Source: CAVDHB01 sp963608705
GTDB lineage: Bacteria > Bacteroidota > Bacteroidia > Bacteroidales > Bacteroidaceae
Direction: 5' to 3'
NCBI GenBank assembly: GCA_963608705.1
Contig: CAVDHB010000046.1
Coordinates: forward strand, 1 to 64,000
Length of the DNA stretch: 64,000 nucleotides
How positions within the stretch are numbered: position 1 is the first letter of the stretch; each line of letters opens with the position of its first letter. Below the pieces are notes generated by a model. The model was not told where the DNA came from. It worked only from the letters and a program-made list of their open reading frames with translations, and did not search any database. Made by a program: the position numbers and the translations under genes. Below, piece by piece: positions 61,053 to 64,000 of this stretch.

Positions 61053-61080
61053 GTAGAGACGCAATTAATCGCGTCTCTAC
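61053..61080. repeat. Single REP-like palindrome, probable terminator
   Basis: A 28-bp near-palindrome beginning GTAGAGACGC and ending GCGTCTCTAC, with one mismatch in the stem. It shares its arms with the two REPIN-like elements near exuT, but here only one unit is present. It lies between converging genes and may end both transcripts. Confidence 0.8.
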
Positions 61081-61093
61081 GTATTTATGATTA

Positions 61094-61588
61094 TCATTCT
61101 TTCTTCGTTTCCATTTTGAATGAATGCGGAAGTCCCTTCTTCACACGCATACTTTGAGGACTTACCGGGCCGGGATGATGGATGCGATTTCTTTTGTTCC
61201 GTAGTTGCTTGCCATGGTGTCCTTCTGACTGGTAGATTTTGTAGATTTGTTTGGCGGTCAGGACTCCCTGGAATTTCTTGAAATACCTCTCTCGCACGTC
61301 TAACAGCTTGCGGCTTCTGTCAAAACGTTGTTTCAGCAGACTTTCTACCTCTGTGTCCGTCATGTCAGACACACGTTTTTTAGGCTTGTCCGCCTTTACC
61401 ACTTCCTTCATCTGCTGACGGAACTCATTGTACAGCGGGACAAACTTTGCCGTGGTCTTGTCGTCCAGCATCAGTTGGCTGGCCATTCGTTGTCCGGCGG
61501 AAACTTTTTCTTTTACTTCTTTCTTTGGCTGCGCCTGCAATCCCAAGGTAAGGGTTGCGAACGCCATTACTAACATACATTTTTTCAT
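61094..61588 (-). CDS. Secreted Spy/CpxP-like helical protein
   Basis: A 164-residue exported protein with signal peptide MKKCMLVMAFATLTLGLQAQ. The mature part is helical and basic, with KVSAGQRMASQLMLDDKTTAKFVPLYNEF and LLKQRFDRSRKLLDVRERYFKKFQGVLTAKQI, the latter resembling the LTxxQ region of Spy/CpxP periplasmic chaperones. It is the third gene of an operon with an ECF sigma factor and its putative anti-sigma factor, so it may act in envelope stress. Confidence 0.65.
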   Translation of the reverse strand: MKKCMLVMAFATLTLGLQAQPKKEVKEKVSAGQRMASQLMLDDKTTAKFVPLYNEFRQQMKEVVKADKPKKRVSDMTDTEVESLLKQRFDRSRKLLDVRERYFKKFQGVLTAKQIYKIYQSEGHHGKQLRNKRNRIHHPGPVSPQSMRVKKGLPHSFKMETKKE

Positions 61589-61607
61589 GTTACCTGGTAT
61601 TTATGGA

Positions 61608-62117
61608 TTATTCATCGAAATCATTCAGGGTGAGAAACGGGTCGGCGGAAACCAGCAAGAGGTCTTCGTTTTCTTCAGTGTCACTCCCCTCCTCTATTTC
61701 TTCGTCACAAGTCAGTATTTGAGCCGATGCCGCCAACAGGCTGTGGGTTGGTTCTGTTTGTGTCGATTCAGGCTTGGGAGCTTGTACCTTCTTCTTTGTC
61801 GGTTCTTTCTCCAGTGATTCTTTTGCTGGCTTCTCTGGACTTACGGAGGGCGATGGAGAGTCTGCTATTTTGCGTACAGACGCTGTGGCAGGCTGTGTCT
61901 TTTCCATTTTATCCGTTTGATGAGAACCCACGAAAAATACTAATCCCGCAAGAGAAGCCGCGGCAAGCAGCCCACTCGTCCATAAGGTGCGCTTGAAGAT
62001 TTTGTGTTTCTTTCTGCGAAGCTCCACTTCTCGCCACACATTCGCTTGGATGCGCGACAATGCGCCCTCTGGTAACTGGTAAGGTACGCTTTGCTGTTTG
62101 TCTTTCTCACGGTTCAT
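61608..62117 (-). CDS. Putative anti-sigma factor, single-pass membrane protein
   Basis: A 169-residue protein: about 48 cytoplasmic residues, one membrane segment (TLWTSGLLAAASLAGLVFFVG) and a periplasmic region rich in Pro, Lys and Glu. It overlaps the sigma-factor gene by 11 bp, so the two are translationally coupled. Topology and coupling suggest it binds and restrains the sigma factor. The cytoplasmic part shows no clear zinc-binding anti-sigma motif, so the role is inferred. Confidence 0.65.
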   Translation of the reverse strand: MNREKDKQQSVPYQLPEGALSRIQANVWREVELRRKKHKIFKRTLWTSGLLAAASLAGLVFFVGSHQTDKMEKTQPATASVRKIADSPSPSVSPEKPAKESLEKEPTKKKVQAPKPESTQTEPTHSLLAASAQILTCDEEIEEGSDTEENEDLLLVSADPFLTLNDFDE

Positions 62118-62655
62118 ATAGTTCCTCCTTCAATTCTTGTTCCAACGTTCTCTTGGCATGACTGTAATTCATTCTCGCCGCTTCTTCACTGCTCTCCATT
62201 ACGGAAGCGATTTCCTTGTAAGAAAGTTCTTCGTAATAACGCAGGTTGAAGACCAGTCGCTGCTTCTCTGGCAGACGGAGCAACGCCGCTTGGAAACGCA
62301 CGCCATAGACGTTGTCATAGTCCACATAGTCTGATGCGTATAACTTTTCCGACAACGGTTGGTCTCCTTCGTCCAAGGAAACGCATTTCTTTTTGCGTAA
62401 CCATTGCATGCTTTCCGTGGTGGCTATTCGGTACATCCAAGCGTGCAAGGATACGGCATCGCCATGGAAGCGGGAGAATTGCTCGTATGCTTTGATGAAT
62501 GTGTTCTGTAGCACATCCTCCGCATCCTCGTGCACCACGACCAACCGCCGCACATATCCGTATAACGGTTTGGAATAGGCTTCCATCAGTAGGGACAATG
62601 CCTGTTCCTTATGTCGTTTCCAGGTCTGTATGATGAGCGAGTCTGTTTCCGTCAT
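62107..62655 (-). CDS. ECF-type RNA polymerase sigma factor
   Basis: A 182-residue sigma-70-family factor. Region 2 contains EDAEDVLQNTFIKAYEQFSRF near 42-62 and region 4 contains LPEKQRLVFNLRYYEELSYKEIASVMESSEEAARMNYSHAKRTL near 128-171. Region 3 is absent, as in ECF factors. It heads a three-gene operon with a putative anti-sigma factor and a Spy-like protein. It is not next to a SusC receptor, so it is not of the FecI/R receptor-signalling type. Confidence 0.92.
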   Translation of the reverse strand: MTETDSLIIQTWKRHKEQALSLLMEAYSKPLYGYVRRLVVVHEDAEDVLQNTFIKAYEQFSRFHGDAVSLHAWMYRIATTESMQWLRKKKCVSLDEGDQPLSEKLYASDYVDYDNVYGVRFQAALLRLPEKQRLVFNLRYYEELSYKEIASVMESSEEAARMNYSHAKRTLEQELKEELYEP

Positions 62656-62779
62656 GTTTCTTGCGTTTGTTAGTAAGATGCAAAAGAAGCGGAAAAGTAA
62701 AAAGAGAACGCTAATGCTTAACGTCTTTTATATCTTCGCCCTTTCAATCTTTTTATTCGTTTATTCCAATGAGAATCCG

Positions 62780-62787
62780 TAATTTTG
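62780..62787 (+). promoter_or_regulatory. Probable mnmG promoter -7 element
   Basis: TAATTTTG matches TAnnTTTG and lies 25 bp upstream of the mnmG start. TTCG occurs 20 bp upstream where TTTG is expected. Confidence 0.6.
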
Positions 62788-62812
62788 CACCTCAGTAAAA
62801 AAGCGAATACGG

Positions 62813-64000
62813 ATGGAATTTAAGTATGACGTGATAGTGGTAGGAGGCGGACATGCCGGATGTGAGGCCGCAGCGGCCGCCGCCAACCTTGGAGCCAAGA
62901 CGTGCCTGATTACAATGGACATGAACAAGATTGCCCAGATGAGTTGTAATCCGGCGGTCGGCGGTATAGCCAAAGGGCAGATTGTGCGGGAAATTGACGC
63001 ATTGGGCGGATTCATGGGACTGGTGACGGACAAGACGGCCATTCAGTTCCGTATGCTGAACCGTTCCAAAGGACCTGCCGTATGGAGTCCGAGGGCACAG
63101 TGCGACCGTGGAAAGTATATCTGGGCTTGGCGGGAAGTGCTGGAAAATACTCCTAACCTGCATATCTGGCAAGACCAGGCACGGGAACTCATCGTGGAAC
63201 ACGGTGAGGCTGTAGGGGTGAAAACCTATTATGAATGCACTTTCCGGGCAAAGGCCGTGGTCATCACGGCGGGTACATTTCTAAATGGACTGATGCACAT
63301 CGGTCGGGTGAAACTTCCCGGAGGACGGGTAGCTGAGCCTCCTTCTTTGCATTTAAGCGAATCCATCGCTTCCCATGGTATTCACAAAGACCGTATGAAG
63401 ACAGGAACTCCCGTGCGTATCGACGGAAGAAGCGTGCGGTTTGACTTGATGGAGAAACAAGACGGAGACAATGATTTCCATAAGTTCTCTTTTATGGGAG
63501 AACCGAGAAAACTGAAGCCGCTTCCTTGCTGGATTTGCCATACGAATGCGGAAGTCCATGAAGTGTTGCGTTCCGGCTTTGCGGATTCACCGCTGTATAA
63601 CGGTCAAATCAAGAGCATAGGCCCTCGTTACTGTCCCAGTATCGAGACCAAGCTGCATACCTTCCCCGACAAAGACAGCCATCAGTTGTTCTTGGAGCCT
63701 GAAGGCGAAACCACGCAGGAAATGTATTTGAACGGTTTCTCTTCCAGTCTTCCGTTGGACATCCAATTGAATGCCTTGCGAAAAATTCCCGCATTCAAAG
63801 ACATTTCCATTTATCGTCCTGGCTATGCCATTGAATACGATTTCTTCGACCCTACCCAACTGACGCATTCCTTGGAATCGAAAGTGGTGAGTGGCTTGTT
63901 CCTTGCCGGACAGGTAAACGGTACCACAGGATACGAGGAAGCCGCAGGGCAAGGTCTGATGGCTGGTATCAACGCCGCACTGAAATGTGCGGGTAGCGAG
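62813..64000 (+). CDS. mnmG: tRNA uridine-5-carboxymethylaminomethyl modification enzyme, partial
   Basis: The first 396 codons are in the window and the frame runs off the right edge. It starts MEFKYDVIVVGGGHAGCEAA, the FAD-binding glycine motif of MnmG (GidA). KTGTPVRIDGRS and the two-cysteine region CWICHTN are family blocks, and GLFLAGQVNGTTGYEEAAGQG is near the cut. With MnmE it modifies the wobble uridine of several tRNAs. Full proteins are about 620-630 residues, so roughly 230 are missing. Confidence 0.96.
   Translation, partial: MEFKYDVIVVGGGHAGCEAAAAAANLGAKTCLITMDMNKIAQMSCNPAVGGIAKGQIVREIDALGGFMGLVTDKTAIQFRMLNRSKGPAVWSPRAQCDRGKYIWAWREVLENTPNLHIWQDQARELIVEHGEAVGVKTYYECTFRAKAVVITAGTFLNGLMHIGRVKLPGGRVAEPPSLHLSESIASHGIHKDRMKTGTPVRIDGRSVRFDLMEKQDGDNDFHKFSFMGEPRKLKPLPCWICHTNAEVHEVLRSGFADSPLYNGQIKSIGPRYCPSIETKLHTFPDKDSHQLFLEPEGETTQEMYLNGFSSSLPLDIQLNALRKIPAFKDISIYRPGYAIEYDFFDPTQLTHSLESKVVSGLFLAGQVNGTTGYEEAAGQGLMAGINAALKCAGSE

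Overview
The window is chromosomal DNA from a member of the Bacteroidales, most likely Bacteroidaceae. The evidence is SusC/SusD and other TonB-dependent outer-membrane proteins, GLPGLI-family proteins, Bacteroidetes lipoproteins, a compact mur/fts cluster with a Bacteroidetes-type FtsA, and promoters of the TTTG-N20-TAnnTTTG kind. No rRNA, tRNA, CRISPR array, transposase or prophage gene was found.

Layout. 0.2-3.9 kb: hexuronate use (uxuB, uxuA and an ExuT-type transporter), with two REPIN-like palindrome pairs flanking the transporter. 4.2-19.8 kb, minus strand: the division and cell-wall (dcw) cluster rsmH-ftsL-ftsI-murE-mraY-murD-ftsW-murG-murC-ftsQ-ftsA-ftsZ-yqeY, with no mraZ in front. 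20.2-23.9 kb, plus strand: a helix-hairpin-helix protein and the anaerobic ribonucleotide reductase nrdDG. 24.0-32.4 kb: accessory genes, namely a GH110 alpha-galactosidase, an outer-membrane receptor on a segment bounded by direct repeats, an orphan cytosine DNA methyltransferase, an unknown secreted protein and a PL1 pectate lyase. 32.5-33.3 kb: two paralogous small secreted proteins. 33.3-35.6 kb: a SpoU-type methyltransferase, nadA and a cluster of DnaA boxes where plus-strand GC skew changes sign; I interpret this as the chromosomal replication origin. 35.9-39.8 kb: porin, lamin-tail lipoprotein and metallophosphoesterase, probably a phosphate-scavenging operon. 40.0-46.7 kb: an outer-membrane receptor, two GLPGLI proteins, an unlisted 56-residue secreted protein and another small secreted protein, divergent from a TPR membrane regulator. 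46.9-56.4 kb: dgt, a GH3 glycosidase and a SusC/SusD pair. 56.4-61.0 kb: a small wHTH/membrane-protein operon and a second GLPGLI-receptor pair. 61.1-62.7 kb: an ECF sigma factor with a putative anti-sigma factor and a Spy-like protein. 62.8 kb to the edge: mnmG, cut off by the window.

Most interesting points: (1) the inferred oriC around spoU-nadA, supported independently by DnaA boxes, GC-skew reversal and gene orientation; (2) the receptor gene at 25.9-28.2 kb, which sits between 70-bp direct repeats made from the 3' ends of its two neighbours and so looks removable by homologous recombination; (3) the GLPGLI/receptor/secreted-peptide cluster with its divergent regulator and a 15-bp inverted repeat between them; (4) a G8 tract occupying the -33 position of the susC promoter. 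All functions are inferred from sequence reading alone; no database search was run.
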